Origin: Balneolaceae bacterium
GTDB lineage: Bacteria; Bacteroidota; Rhodothermia; Balneolales; Balneolaceae
NCBI GenBank assembly: GCA_017640665.1
Contig: JAEPQE010000002.1
Location: 1 to 64,000, forward strand
Length of the DNA: 64,000 nucleotides
Direction: 5' to 3'
In this document: positions 24,867-33,881 of the stretch, one piece after another
Position numbering within the stretch: position 1 is the stretch's first letter
Layout of the letters: every line of letters starts with the position of its first letter
Translations under genes and position numbers: made by a program
Notes under the pieces: model-generated
Told to the model about the DNA's origin: nothing
What the model saw: the letters and a program-made list of their open reading frames with translations, nothing else
Database searches by the model: none

Positions 24867-26045
24867 ATGAAAAGATCGATTTACGGAACTATCCTTTTAT
24901 TAATTCTAAGCGTTAATTGCACAGCCCAAGAGTCTAACACTATCCAGGTAGCTGTTAAACCAGAAGTAGTTAACGAGCGACTACCTCTGGTAGAAGATCG
25001 CCCCATTAAAAATGTGATTTTCATAATCGGTGATGGAACCGGACTTGTTCAATTAACTTCAGGGCAGTATAAGTTGGTAGGGGCAGAAGGCTTGCTTCAC
25101 CTCCAAACCATGCCGGTTACGGGAATTGTCAAAACTTATTCCTCTAATGGACTGATTACCGATTCTGCTGCAGGTGCTACAGCCTACTCATGTGGCGTTA
25201 AAACCGATAATGGAAAAATAGCTCAACTCCCTGATGAAAGAGAATGTAAAACCATTCTTGAGCTTGCAGAAGAGAAAGGGTTAAGTACGGGAATTGTTTC
25301 AACATCAGGAGTAACTCATGCTACTCCAGCTAGTTATGCTGCTCACGTAAGAGCCAGAGGCATGGAGGAAGAAATAGCTGTTGATTATCTGGAAGCAGAT
25401 ATGGAAGTGATTCTTGGAGGAGGATGGGAGTTTTTTATTCCATCAGGAGAGGAAGGAAGTGAGCGGGAAGATAACCGTAACTTGATCAACGAGTTTGAAG
25501 AAAAGGGTTATGAATACGTGGATTCAAAGATGGCACTTGAATCATCCGAAAGCGATAAACTATTGGGATTATTCTCGCCGGGAGGAATGCCAAGTGAAGA
25601 CCGCACTCCTACTTTGGCTGAAATGTCGTCCAAAGCAATTGAAGTTCTTTCACAAAACGAAGATGGCTTCTTTCTTATGATTGAAGGTTCTCAAATTGAT
25701 TGGGGTGGACATGGAAATGACACCGAATATGTTTTACGAGAAGTAAAAGATTTCGACGCAGCGATTAAAAGAGTACTCGATTTTGCAGTAGAAGACGGAG
25801 AAACCTTAGTAGTTCTTACAGCTGATCATGAAACAGGCGGAATGGCAATAAATTCTCATTACGATAGGAGAGATGAAGTTGAGATAGCCTGGACAACTAC
25901 AGGACATACTGGAGTTCCGGTTCCTTTAATGGCTTATGGTCCTCATGCGATCAAATTTACAGGGTGGCAAGAGAATACCGAAGTAGGGATTAAAGTAGCT
26001 GAGCTTTTTGGTGTAGGGACACTTCCGCAGATTATCGAAGAATAG
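24867..26045 (+). CDS. Alkaline phosphatase, exported
   Basis: About 392 residues from the ATG at 24867. A GTG at 24831 would add 12 residues in front of the signal sequence and is less likely. The signal peptide ends near 'LSVNC', so it may be a lipoprotein (Cys18). Metal-binding and catalytic motifs of the PhoA superfamily are present: 'IIGDGTG' (Asp56), nucleophile Ser100 in 'TDSAAGATAYSCG', 'HATPASYAAH', 'IEGSQIDWGGH' and 'TADHETGG'. It releases phosphate from organic monoesters in the periplasm or at the cell surface. Its 3' end overlaps the convergent lipoprotein gene by 14 bases. Confidence 0.94.
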   Translation: MKRSIYGTILLLILSVNCTAQESNTIQVAVKPEVVNERLPLVEDRPIKNVIFIIGDGTGLVQLTSGQYKLVGAEGLLHLQTMPVTGIVKTYSSNGLITDSAAGATAYSCGVKTDNGKIAQLPDERECKTILELAEEKGLSTGIVSTSGVTHATPASYAAHVRARGMEEEIAVDYLEADMEVILGGGWEFFIPSGEEGSEREDNRNLINEFEEKGYEYVDSKMALESSESDKLLGLFSPGGMPSEDRTPTLAEMSSKAIEVLSQNEDGFFLMIEGSQIDWGGHGNDTEYVLREVKDFDAAIKRVLDFAVEDGETLVVLTADHETGGMAINSHYDRRDEVEIAWTTTGHTGVPVPLMAYGPHAIKFTGWQENTEVGIKVAELFGVGTLPQIIEE

Positions 26046-27222
26046 CCGTATTTACTTTCATTTCGGATTCAGAATGATCAGTCCATGCAATTAACACACC
26101 ATCTTTAGTTCTGGTGATTTGAGGGAAGCCGCTACTGCGCGACGGACTCATGGCTGAGACTATGTGTGATTTCTTTATCTCTCCATTTTGAGATACCAGC
26201 TGAAGGTTTAGTTGAGCGGATTCCTCAGTTCGGCTCATCCAGCTAATCCAGGCAGAATGTTCATCATTCATAAGAACGTCAACCCGGCCAAGAGAAGATT
26301 TAGTATCAATAAGGATAGGAGCAAAAAACGAATTTCCTTCATCTGCTGAAAAAGCAAGCTTTACTGCAGGGTTGTTATTTGCGCCAGTATACCAAGCAAC
26401 AGCCACGGTAGAATTAAAACTATCGATGGAGGGCCCATTAACGGGGCATGCTGCTATTTCCCAATGATCATTAAAAACGGCTTTAGGTTTATTCCATGTA
26501 CCATTTTCCATTTTAGTGATATACACATCTCTAATCTCCTCTTCGGTTCGGTCTCTGTAAACGGCAAGCAATCCTCCCGGTGAATTTGTGATTGATGTAT
26601 TACAGCAATCACAAATAGCAGGGTCTATTTCTTGCTCATCCATAACCGTTCCTGATCTGGATATTTCAGCACCTCTCAGGGTCATTGCTGAGCTTAGATC
26701 CCCATGTTCACCATGACCGCCTGAGGTATTTCTTCCATCCAGCCAAATAGCATAAAAAGAAGAATCTGAGACTGGATTCATGCTCACAAAACCATGTTCA
26801 GTAGCTGTATTATCCGTATGAGGAACTATTGGGTCGATAAAACTTCCTTCTGAATGGGCAGTGATTTCAACATTATAAGAGTAGGCATTCCCCGGAATCT
26901 TTTTTAACCAATGGGCGGCAACAGGGCCACCATTCTGAGCAATTACTGAGGGGAAATCTGCCCAATTTACAAACCATTCTTTAGATTCTGATATCACTAC
27001 TGGTTCGAGCCATTTGTTATCGACGAACTTTGAATATTTGAGTGTGGCTAATTCATTTCTTTGTTCAACCCAGCTCATAAATACAGTTCCGGTATTGTCT
27101 GTAAATAATCTTGGCAAAGAACTGTTTTCAGATGTCGGATTTTCCAGACGCTGAATGCTTTTTGATTTGGTACAGGAGTTAAGAACGAAGAGTATAAAGA
27201 ATAGTTTAAGAAGCTTTGACAT
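26032..27222 (-). CDS. Lipoprotein with sialidase-like beta-propeller (BNR) fold
   Basis: A 396-residue protein with a lipoprotein signal (LNSC, Cys17). Repeated strands of the type 'VFMSWVEQRN', 'FYAIWLDGRN', 'VAVAWYTGANN' and 'VLIAWTDHSE' and an Asp-box-like 'AFSADEGNSFFAP' indicate a six-bladed propeller such as in exo-sialidases and BNR-repeat proteins. The catalytic residues of true sialidases cannot be confirmed. A striking 'DPAICDCCNTSI' cluster with three Cys in four positions lies near residue 205 and could bind a metal or heme-like cofactor. The small membrane protein gene upstream overlaps its start by 17 bases, so the two probably work together. Confidence 0.7.
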   Translation of the reverse strand: MSKLLKLFFILFVLNSCTKSKSIQRLENPTSENSSLPRLFTDNTGTVFMSWVEQRNELATLKYSKFVDNKWLEPVVISESKEWFVNWADFPSVIAQNGGPVAAHWLKKIPGNAYSYNVEITAHSEGSFIDPIVPHTDNTATEHGFVSMNPVSDSSFYAIWLDGRNTSGGHGEHGDLSSAMTLRGAEISRSGTVMDEQEIDPAICDCCNTSITNSPGGLLAVYRDRTEEEIRDVYITKMENGTWNKPKAVFNDHWEIAACPVNGPSIDSFNSTVAVAWYTGANNNPAVKLAFSADEGNSFFAPILIDTKSSLGRVDVLMNDEHSAWISWMSRTEESAQLNLQLVSQNGEIKKSHIVSAMSPSRSSGFPQITRTKDGVLIAWTDHSESEMKVNTAILR

Positions 27223-27601
27223 TCGATTTTTGAGTTAAATAGGCCAGATATAATCCACCTGAAGAAACGATAACACTTAGTATAAGATACCAAAGAGGAT
27301 CTGAACTATATATATTTATGATTTCGGTTGCTCTCCAAAGCATAAACAGAACTGCTAAAGATAGAAGATGTTTTACAGGTGCAAAGCCTGTTATAGTTAT
27401 CGTCAACATTCCCGAGAGCCAGCTTACTATTAGAATAGATACTAAAATTATAATTGCCCAACTGACTCCCGGAAGACTGGATATCCCAAAAATAGAGAAT
27501 TCCCCTTTGTGGTAAAAAATGATAATTACACGAATAAACCCTTCTACAAATACACTAAAGAGGAATGAACCGAATACCGTTAAAAAACTTTTCATCACCA
27601 A
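27206..27601 (-). CDS. Small integral membrane protein, unknown function
   Basis: A 131-residue protein with about four hydrophobic segments (about 5-28, 45-67, 73-92, 103-122) and few charged residues. I do not recognise the family. The ATG at residue 3 is an alternative start. Its stop overlaps the start of the propeller lipoprotein gene by 17 bases on the same strand, implying a two-gene unit. It could anchor or serve the lipoprotein, but that is only a guess from position. Confidence 0.65.
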   Translation of the reverse strand: MVMKSFLTVFGSFLFSVFVEGFIRVIIIFYHKGEFSIFGISSLPGVSWAIIILVSILIVSWLSGMLTITITGFAPVKHLLSLAVLFMLWRATEIINIYSSDPLWYLILSVIVSSGGLYLAYLTQKSNVKAS

Positions 27602-27700
27602 GTGTAGGAAGTAAAAAACTCAAACAAAAGATTTTTAAATATCAAGCTGAATAAAGTGTAGGAAGTCCATACCTTTAGGTTCAATTAAAAAAATGATACA

Positions 27701-28192
27701 ATGAAGAACTTGTTATTTACTCTTTTAATCATCCTGATTTCTACAGCGGTTTCCGCTCAATCTAATTCAGAAGTAATCAGGCTTTCTGAGCCTGTTCAGG
27801 CAACCGAGTCTTATGAAGTATTTGGGGCAGAACTTGATGTCGAGTCTCTGGAGCCAATTTCATTAGCTGAGATAATTAATGGAGAAGAAGCTGAAAAAAT
27901 TACCTTGGTAACATCTGTTTCTGAAGTCTGTGCCAAAAAAGGTTGTTTTTTTATTGCACAGGATGGAGACTTTACTGCCCGGATCACGTTTAAAGATTAT
28001 GGCTTTTTCATACCTACAGACTCTCAGGGCAAAGAAGTAATTCTGGTGGGCGATTTCAGTGTAGAAACATTATCTGAGGAGAAGGCTAAGCATTACGCCG
28101 AAGATGCAGGTAAGGACGCGAGTGAAATCAAAGGAGAACAAAAAGAGTATTCTATTGTAGCTACTAGTGTGGTAGTTCCGAAATCGAAGTAA
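27701..28192 (+). CDS. Exported DUF4920-like protein
   Basis: A 163-residue protein with a clear Sec signal peptide (cleavage after VSAQ or nearby, about residue 20). The core has 'VFGAELDVESLEPISLAEII' and 'VTSVSEVCAKKGCFFIAQDG', where the CxxxGC pair is the recognisable feature of the DUF4920 family, followed by 'ITFKDYGFFIPTDSQGKEVILVG'. This family is periplasmic. The two cysteines may form a redox pair or bind metal, but no activity is established. The gene is 20 bases upstream of the metallopeptidase-like gene and may be co-transcribed with it. Confidence 0.78.
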   Translation: MKNLLFTLLIILISTAVSAQSNSEVIRLSEPVQATESYEVFGAELDVESLEPISLAEIINGEEAEKITLVTSVSEVCAKKGCFFIAQDGDFTARITFKDYGFFIPTDSQGKEVILVGDFSVETLSEEKAKHYAEDAGKDASEIKGEQKEYSIVATSVVVPKSK

Positions 28193-28212
28193 TTCATCAA
28201 GAAAAATAATTC

Positions 28213-28704
28213 ATGCAGGAAAACGATTTTTTAAGTCCGACCGAAGTAACATCAACAGACAAGCAACTTATGGAGTCGCCCGAATTAGAGGCGATTGCAA
28301 AAAAAGTAATTGAAGAATATAAACTTGAATTTGGTCCTGCTGAAATCGGGTATTTCCTGATTTACCCTCATATCTCTAAGCAGAAAGCTGCCAAGTGTAT
28401 GAAGGCGACACGGGAAGTGAAGTACTACTCAGGAAATGATTATTTGATTGAAGTTTCCGGAGAGCTTTGGGATATGTTAGATTCAAAAACCAAAGAGATG
28501 ATGATTTATCATGAGCTGCTTCATATTGATCCAACTTTTAAATCTAAAACTCAGGAATGGAAAATGAACCTGAGGAAGCCTGACTTTTCTGATTTCTACT
28601 CCATCAACGATAAGTTTGGGAACGAGTGGTACAAAACCATTCAGGCTACTGCCTCTTCGTTATATGATTTAGACCCGAAGCAGGAAAGTAAAGTATCCCT
28701 TTAA
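28213..28704 (+). CDS. Putative metallopeptidase (HExxH) of the phage-type family
   Basis: A 163-residue cytosolic protein with a zincin signature 'MIYHELLHIDP' (HELLH near residue 98), preceded by 'VSGELWDMLDSKTKE' and followed by the KPDFSDFYSINDKFG block. This resembles the putative metallopeptidase family found in phages and bacteria, with an Asp- or His-containing third ligand expected downstream. Substrate and physiological role are unknown. It follows the DUF4920-like gene closely and ends 3 bases from the convergent SUI1 gene. No other phage-like gene is nearby. Confidence 0.75.
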   Translation: MQENDFLSPTEVTSTDKQLMESPELEAIAKKVIEEYKLEFGPAEIGYFLIYPHISKQKAAKCMKATREVKYYSGNDYLIEVSGELWDMLDSKTKEMMIYHELLHIDPTFKSKTQEWKMNLRKPDFSDFYSINDKFGNEWYKTIQATASSLYDLDPKQESKVSL

Positions 28705-28707
28705 GGC

Positions 28708-28932
28708 TTATTTGACTTCGTAACCTTCCTGAGATAGTATTTTTTTTATCTTGGGGAGGTGATTACCCTGGATCTCGATTACTTTTCCTTTTACTGTACC
28801 ACCGGTTCCTAGCTGAGATTTTAATTTCTTCTCCAGTTTTTCAATTACCTGTGGATTATGTGTTATTCCACGGATTACCGATACTTGTTTTCCACGCCTT
28901 CCACCGGTTTCGAGCGTAACAGTAACTTTCAT
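28708..28932 (-). CDS. SUI1/YciH-family translation factor
   Basis: A 74-residue protein covering a single SUI1 (eIF1-like) domain: 'ETGGRRGKQVSVIRGI', 'LEKKLKSQLGTGGTVKG' and 'IEIQGNHLPKIKKIL' match the family. In eukaryotes eIF1 monitors start-codon choice; bacterial YciH is thought to influence initiation fidelity under stress. The protein lacks the N-terminal extension often present in YciH, so it is a bare domain. It starts 1 base after the stop of the MATE gene on the same strand, suggesting cotranscription with no evident functional link. Confidence 0.92.
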   Translation of the reverse strand: MKVTVTLETGGRRGKQVSVIRGITHNPQVIEKLEKKLKSQLGTGGTVKGKVIEIQGNHLPKIKKILSQEGYEVK

Positions 28933-28933
28933 G

Positions 28934-30337
28934 CTATACCTTTTTTAATTTCCACTTGCCTCTTTTGAATAGTATGATGCCAATAATTCCTAATAAAGTT
29001 TCGGCAATCACAATAGTATAAAATACACCTTCTTCAGCCCAACCTAAATTAATTGCCAGAAAGTATGCTAAAGGAATTTCAACCAACCAAAAGCAAACGA
29101 AGTTAATAACAGTAGGAGTGAAGGTGTCTCCGGCTCCATTAAATGCCTGAATAATGATCATTCCGAAAGCATAAGCAAGATATCCGTAAGAGATAATTCG
29201 TAAGCAGTTCCCACCAATTTTAATAATCTCTGGATCATCAGCTAGTAAGCCCACAAAAAATTCGGAAAAATTGATAAATATGATTCCTATGGTTCCTAGA
29301 AAAGCCATATTTATAAAAGCGGTAATCCATGTAGATTTCTCTGCACGATCTGGTTTGCCTGCACCGAGGTTTTGCCCCACAAGTGTTGCAGCAGCATTAC
29401 TCATCCCCCATGAGGGCAGAATTGAAAATACAAGAATTCGAATGGCGATAGTATAACCGGCCACCACAACACTCCCGAATTTTGCCATAATCCAAACTAA
29501 AATGACCCAGCTTGATGTGGCGATAAGCCACTGAAAGATGCCTCCAATGGAAATCCTGATTAGCCTGAGCATAATGTCGAACTGGAGAGTAAGGTGTTCT
29601 TTTATAATTCGAATTCGACTTGTTTTTCCCCGGAGTAAATAAAACTGGTATATAACTCCAATTCCGCGTCCAATCGTGGTTGCTACAGCTGCTCCTGTAA
29701 CTCCTAATTCAGGAAAGATCCACCAGCCAAAGATTAAAATCGGATCAAGTATGATATTTATTCCATTAGCAAGTGTGAGAACTTTCATAGAAATGGCAGC
29801 ATCCCCGGCTCCCCTGAAAATGGCATTAATCACAAACAGAAGCATAATTACAAAGTTGCCACCAATAAGTACCGCAGTATATCCTGACATATTTTCAATT
29901 ATGTTCTGCTCAGCCCCCATTAAGGAGAGCAACTCAGGAGCAAAAAATATACCTGTAAGCGAAATAGGAATAGAAAAGGCAATGGCGACAATAATTGCTT
30001 GTACCGCTGATCGAGCAGCTCCATCTCTATCTTTTTCACCAATCCTTCTAGAAACAATAGCTGTTGTAGACATGGAAAGGCCAATGGCAATGGCATATAC
30101 AAGTGTAACCAAAGATTCTGTTATACCAACAGTAGCAACAGCATCTGCTCCCAGCTTGTTTACAAAGAAAATATCTACTACTGCAAATATCGATTCCATG
30201 CCCATTTCCAATACCATTGGGATGGATAGAAGAAGAATGGCTCTTCCTATTTTGCCTTCTGTAAAATCTTGTTCAGTACCCGAAATGGAAGCTTTTATAT
30301 CGCTCCAAAGCGAGGAGGGAGCTTGTTCCGCCTGCAT
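28934..30337 (-). CDS. MATE-family multidrug/sodium antiporter
   Basis: A 467-residue membrane protein with about 12 transmembrane helices in two related halves. The first begins 'GRAILLLSIPMVLEMGMESIFAVVDIFFVNKLG' (read in pieces) and the second near residue 250 with 'IRISIGGIFQWLIATSSWVILVWIM'. 'GADAVATVGITESL' and 'NAIFRGAGDAAISMKV' are typical of the NorM/DinF group. These proteins export cationic drugs, dyes or metabolites using Na+ or H+ gradients. It is followed by the SUI1 gene. A weak hairpin (30416-30432) separates it from the next gene upstream. Confidence 0.93.
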   Translation of the reverse strand: MQAEQAPSSLWSDIKASISGTEQDFTEGKIGRAILLLSIPMVLEMGMESIFAVVDIFFVNKLGADAVATVGITESLVTLVYAIAIGLSMSTTAIVSRRIGEKDRDGAARSAVQAIIVAIAFSIPISLTGIFFAPELLSLMGAEQNIIENMSGYTAVLIGGNFVIMLLFVINAIFRGAGDAAISMKVLTLANGINIILDPILIFGWWIFPELGVTGAAVATTIGRGIGVIYQFYLLRGKTSRIRIIKEHLTLQFDIMLRLIRISIGGIFQWLIATSSWVILVWIMAKFGSVVVAGYTIAIRILVFSILPSWGMSNAAATLVGQNLGAGKPDRAEKSTWITAFINMAFLGTIGIIFINFSEFFVGLLADDPEIIKIGGNCLRIISYGYLAYAFGMIIIQAFNGAGDTFTPTVINFVCFWLVEIPLAYFLAINLGWAEEGVFYTIVIAETLLGIIGIILFKRGKWKLKKV

Positions 30338-30415
30338 GTATTGTTTTTGTAATTCAGGCCTAAATGATAAGGACTTTTTTCTGAATTAATCGGTGAACTT
30401 TAAGTGAACAATAAT

Positions 30416-30432
30416 GACTGCATTAAGCAGTC
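30416..30432 (-). terminator. Weak hairpin between the Ig-like lipoprotein gene and the MATE gene
   Basis: GACTGC (30416-30421) and GCAGTC (30427-30432) form a perfect 6-bp stem with a 5-base loop, about 10 bases after the stop of the minus-strand lipoprotein gene. Only ATTATTGTT follows on that strand, so it is a poor terminator. Confidence 0.35.
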
Positions 30433-30440
30433 TCTATATT

Positions 30441-31877
30441 TTAATTACCAATTACTTTTCTACGAGTTCCTGTAATAGTAGCACTGGTTGTATTACCCGA
30501 AGGTGTTGATACTGTTACTGTTACTGAAGCGCCTTGAGCAGTATTGTTAAGATCATCTACATCCTGAGCTGTTACAGTAAATGTTGTTCGACCGGGACCC
30601 CCTGTAAAAAAGTCGCCAAGTTTAATATTCGAATCTCCTGTTATTTCAATATCACCCTGAGAGGAAACTGAGATAGTTGATCCTGCAGCCATTGGTCGCC
30701 CATTTAAGTCGGTTACAGTAAATGAAATATTGTCTGAACCGTTAGCAGGAATATCAAAAGCGCCACTGGTGAAGGTGATGATCGCTTCTCTGGTTGTAAA
30801 AAGCATTCTGATATCTTTTTCGATGTACTCATTATCTTCGTCAACGGTTTTTGCTGTAATATTAAAGAATCCAACATCTGCTGTGCCGGAACCTGGAGAG
30901 CTTCCATCAGGACTTAATTGAACTGAGGCAAACCCGCGCTCATCTGTTATTGCTGATCCGTCAATTCTTCCAGCTTCAGTTCTAAAGTCAACGGCAGTCC
31001 CAACTTTTACCGGGTTTCCATATCGATCTCCAACACTAGCTGTTATTGCATAGCTTATACCAGGATCTAAATATCCATACCCCTCGACGTTATAATTTAT
31101 TGGAGCAACGAAAAATCTGTCGGCAGCAGGGAAGCCACCATTAATTGCAATTAAAATAGGGGTAGAAGCGATACGTACTCCATCATTCCTTTCTATAAAC
31201 GCTTCTAAACGTACAACACCGGCCGAATCGCCACTAAATAGATTAGATACAACAGCACCTTCATCATTAGTTTCAACACGTTCAGGAACAACAGCTTCAC
31301 CGCCACCGGGTCCTTTTATGATTCTGAAATTTACCTCAACGGGAGTATCTTCGTTCATATTTCGACCGGAAGAATCCTGGACAATAAAACTGAAAGTAGT
31401 ATTAACAGTACCACCCGTTTGGCGGATGTTGATTGCCGTTTCGCTGACATCAGTTAAAACGATTGCGGCTGGAACCCCAGGTTCGCCCCCAACTACCGGT
31501 TCGTCTCCACCTCCAGTATCGCCACCACTATCCGAGCCTTCTTCTTCTAGTTCAAAATCTAAAGTAAAAGCTTGGCCAGGTACAATGGTTATAGACCTTG
31601 TAGCAGAAACATATCCGGTCTGGGAAGCTCTGAAAGTGACATCGGTAGCTTGTGTTATTGTGATACCACCAAAAGAATAATTCCCCGAGGAGTCTGTACT
31701 TGCAAAATTGGATCCAAGTTCATCAGGAGAAGTGATTATGACTGCAGCCCCTGGAAGACCAACTCCGGTCCGTTCGTCAGTAACCTGCCCTTGTATAGTA
31801 ACAGAGTCTTCATCGGAAGGTTGGCAATTAACAAGGAATAAAAGTGCAAGAAAAAGTAAAGAATATACTCGTTTCAT
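30441..31877 (-). CDS. Lipoprotein with carboxypeptidase-regulatory-like and Ig-like (Big_1 type) domains
   Basis: About 478 residues from the ATG at 31877; an ATG 33 bases earlier would push the signal sequence inward, so the later start is preferred. The signal ends at LVNC (Cys18). Residues about 25-110 form a CarboxypepD_reg-like beta sandwich ('GQVTDERTGVGLPGAAVIIT', 'SGNYSFGGI'). A Gly/Glu/Asp linker follows, then about three Ig-like repeats of bacterial invasin type ('DSSGRNMNEDTPVEVNF', 'DRYGNPVKVGTAVDF', 'DLNGRPMAAGSTISVSS'). It is probably a surface or periplasmic stalk or adhesin. It is a single gene. Some such proteins belong to gliding or adhesion systems, but nothing here shows it. 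Confidence 0.8.
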   Translation of the reverse strand: MKRVYSLLFLALLFLVNCQPSDEDSVTIQGQVTDERTGVGLPGAAVIITSPDELGSNFASTDSSGNYSFGGITITQATDVTFRASQTGYVSATRSITIVPGQAFTLDFELEEEGSDSGGDTGGGDEPVVGGEPGVPAAIVLTDVSETAINIRQTGGTVNTTFSFIVQDSSGRNMNEDTPVEVNFRIIKGPGGGEAVVPERVETNDEGAVVSNLFSGDSAGVVRLEAFIERNDGVRIASTPILIAINGGFPAADRFFVAPINYNVEGYGYLDPGISYAITASVGDRYGNPVKVGTAVDFRTEAGRIDGSAITDERGFASVQLSPDGSSPGSGTADVGFFNITAKTVDEDNEYIEKDIRMLFTTREAIITFTSGAFDIPANGSDNISFTVTDLNGRPMAAGSTISVSSQGDIEITGDSNIKLGDFFTGGPGRTTFTVTAQDVDDLNNTAQGASVTVTVSTPSGNTTSATITGTRRKVIGN

Positions 31878-31956
31878 TTTTTTTCTTTTAAGAGAGGTGA
31901 CTGAACTCATAACGTTACATACAAATGTGTAGTGATATTAGCTGAAAATAGAGTTT

Positions 31957-33186
31957 TTATTCTGCTACTTCCAAAGAATCTTCAATATTTGAAATTCTTA
32001 ATTCCGGTTCAGGTACAAATTTCCAAACCACAAATGCTGTAATTATGATAGTTGAAGCTCCAAAAATAGTATTACTCAGGTATCCATAATAATCGAATAA
32101 AGGACCAGATATAGAACCCGCCAACCCGGATCCAACATTACCAATGGCTACCAAAAGACTCATCAAAGTACCTCTGTTATTCGATTTTACTAATTCCGTA
32201 GAGAGAGCTTGAAAAGGACTGATTCGCATTGCAATTAAAAGCATAGCAACCGGGAACAGAATAAAACTTACCCAGAATGAAGTGACAATAAATGTGGTGA
32301 GTGCCATAATAATGGCTAATCCAATACAGGAAGCTATAATCATATTCTTTCTGCCAATTTTATCGGAAAGCTTACCTGCGTTAGGGCCTGTTATGGCATT
32401 TACTATTCCCCCGGCAAAAAACAACCAACCTATTTCAGAAAGACTTACACCAAACTCCTTGGTTAACCATGCAGGTAAATAAATCAAAAAGATGGACAGG
32501 CTAAGAAACATTAACAGGTAAGAAAAAGCCACTGCTTTTATATCACGTTGTTTTAGTAGTTCCAAATATTTTTTGAAAGTTGTTTTAAAAGTAATTTTTG
32601 AAACCTGTAGTTCTACATTGGGTTGTGGAAGTTTAAAGAAGATAAGAATCGTAGTTAGGCCCATTATTATTCCAAAAAGGATAAATGGAAATTTAAAACC
32701 GTAGAACTCTGCCAGGAATGTTCCCAAAGGTATTCCCAGAATCTGACCCATCGCAATTCCGCTCATAATCCAGCCATTGGCCCATCCTCTTTTTTCATAA
32801 GGGAAGTAATCTCCAACATAAGAAACGGCGGATCCACTAAGAACTCCTCCAGCCATTCCTGCAAAAGCTCTCAATAATAACAAAGAAGTAAAACTATCAG
32901 CCATGCTGTGTAAAAGTAAAGCAAGAGTCATTCCGGCACTTCCGATGAGTAAAATCTTACGCCTGCCAATTTTATCAGATAAAGGCCCCATAATAATGGC
33001 GAATACACCAATCATTGTTGCATAAACTGTAACCAGATATCCAAGTAAACTTTCAGAAGTATTAAGTTCTGCTCCGATTTTTGGGAGAATAGGAGATATA
33101 ATCATTACCTGACTGCTGGCCGCGAAAACCAGAAGCCATAGTGAAAATATTATATAGTAGGGATTAACTTTTCCCGGAGAAGCCAT
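31957..33186 (-). CDS. Major facilitator superfamily transporter
   Basis: A 409-residue protein with 12 predicted transmembrane helices. The cytosolic loop motif 'GPLSDKIGRRKILLIG' after helix 2 and its second-half copy 'GKLSDKIGRKNMIIAS' are the MFS signature. Helix 5 carries an antiporter-like 'GWIMSGIAMGQILGIPLGTF' glycine-rich stretch, which suggests a drug or metabolite/H+ antiporter. It is divergent from the pilus operon with 228 bases between them, which must contain both promoters. Substrate unknown. Confidence 0.92.
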   Translation of the reverse strand: MASPGKVNPYYIIFSLWLLVFAASSQVMIISPILPKIGAELNTSESLLGYLVTVYATMIGVFAIIMGPLSDKIGRRKILLIGSAGMTLALLLHSMADSFTSLLLLRAFAGMAGGVLSGSAVSYVGDYFPYEKRGWANGWIMSGIAMGQILGIPLGTFLAEFYGFKFPFILFGIIMGLTTILIFFKLPQPNVELQVSKITFKTTFKKYLELLKQRDIKAVAFSYLLMFLSLSIFLIYLPAWLTKEFGVSLSEIGWLFFAGGIVNAITGPNAGKLSDKIGRKNMIIASCIGLAIIMALTTFIVTSFWVSFILFPVAMLLIAMRISPFQALSTELVKSNNRGTLMSLLVAIGNVGSGLAGSISGPLFDYYGYLSNTIFGASTIIITAFVVWKFVPEPELRISNIEDSLEVAE

Positions 33187-33403
33187 CTATTCAAATCAAT
33201 TCTATGCATTTGTAAAGAAGAGTATACTATTATTTGATGAGTACAAATAAATAATTGACTTTTTTTTTCACATATTTATTAGATTGTAACATCATCTACA
33301 TTACAAACTCTTAATATGTAAATAAACGGCTAAGAAGATTCTAATTTTCTTTCTAACTACGATTTAAGAACTTTGAGTAAATCAAAAACAAAAAACAAAA
33401 CCT

Positions 33404-33408
33404 AGGAG
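33404..33408 (+). promoter_or_regulatory. Strong ribosome binding site of the first pilin gene
   Basis: AGGAG placed 6 bases before the ATG at 33415. Shine-Dalgarno sites this good are uncommon in this window; it fixes the start at MGQQQ and agrees with high expression of a structural subunit. Confidence 0.7.
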
Positions 33409-33414
33409 ATCATC

Positions 33415-33864
33415 ATGGGTCAACAACAATTACTTCTCGTAATCTTAGTAACAATCATCGTTGGTATCGCAACTGTAGTTGCAATCAACACATTTTCTGA
33501 TTCTGCGGATTCAGCTAACGTAGACGCCGTTCGAAACGACGTTGCTTCTATTGCTGCTGCTGCACAGGGATACTTCATTAAGCCAGCTATGCTTGGTGGT
33601 GGTGGAAATGATTTTACTAACATTTCTTTCAATAACATTGCATTTGCAGCTGATTCTATCGACAACTCAGATGGACTAACTGCTCTTAACTCTAACGGAG
33701 TTTATGTGATTAGCGGCGGTAACTCAACTCAGTTTACTGTTACTGCACACCCAGCTAGTAGAATTACAGGTACACCTACTTTAAGTTCTACTGCAACTGA
33801 AGGTGCAACTTCACTTACCGCAGTTATAACTGAAGGAAATACTAACTTTACTGACAACCAGTAA
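33415..33864 (+). CDS. Non-canonical type IV pilin-like major subunit (MGQQQ type)
   Basis: A 149-residue protein. It begins MGQQQLLLVILVTIIVGIA, that is, a two-residue 'leader' followed by three Gln and an uninterrupted hydrophobic helix (about 6-25). There is no basic leader, no (F/M)xxxE and no Glu at mature position +5, yet the place in front of pilus machinery genes and the N-terminal helix strongly suggest a pilin. After the helix come Ala/Asp-rich 'DAVRNDVASIAAAAQGYF', the motif 'KPAMLGGGGNDFTNISFNNIAF' (partial positions 55-77) and a Ser/Thr-rich beta domain. The same N-terminus and LGGG motif recur in the next gene. The good ribosome site and a terminator just after it indicate the major subunit. 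Whether the MG is removed by a prepilin peptidase or only Met is trimmed cannot be told. Confidence 0.75.
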   Translation: MGQQQLLLVILVTIIVGIATVVAINTFSDSADSANVDAVRNDVASIAAAAQGYFIKPAMLGGGGNDFTNISFNNIAFAADSIDNSDGLTALNSNGVYVISGGNSTQFTVTAHPASRITGTPTLSSTATEGATSLTAVITEGNTNFTDNQ

Positions 33865-33881
33865 GACCTGTAAAAATTTCG

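Noticed and set aside
28213-28704. Prophage remnant, suggested by the phage-type metallopeptidase
   Set aside because: No integrase, structural or lysis genes and no attachment repeats nearby; the family also occurs on bacterial chromosomes.
29676-30389. A 237-codon open frame antisense to the MATE gene
   Set aside because: It is a low-complexity mirror of a hydrophobic gene (Ile/Met/Ala/Ser-rich), has no ribosome site and no family features, whereas the opposite strand encodes a full MATE protein.
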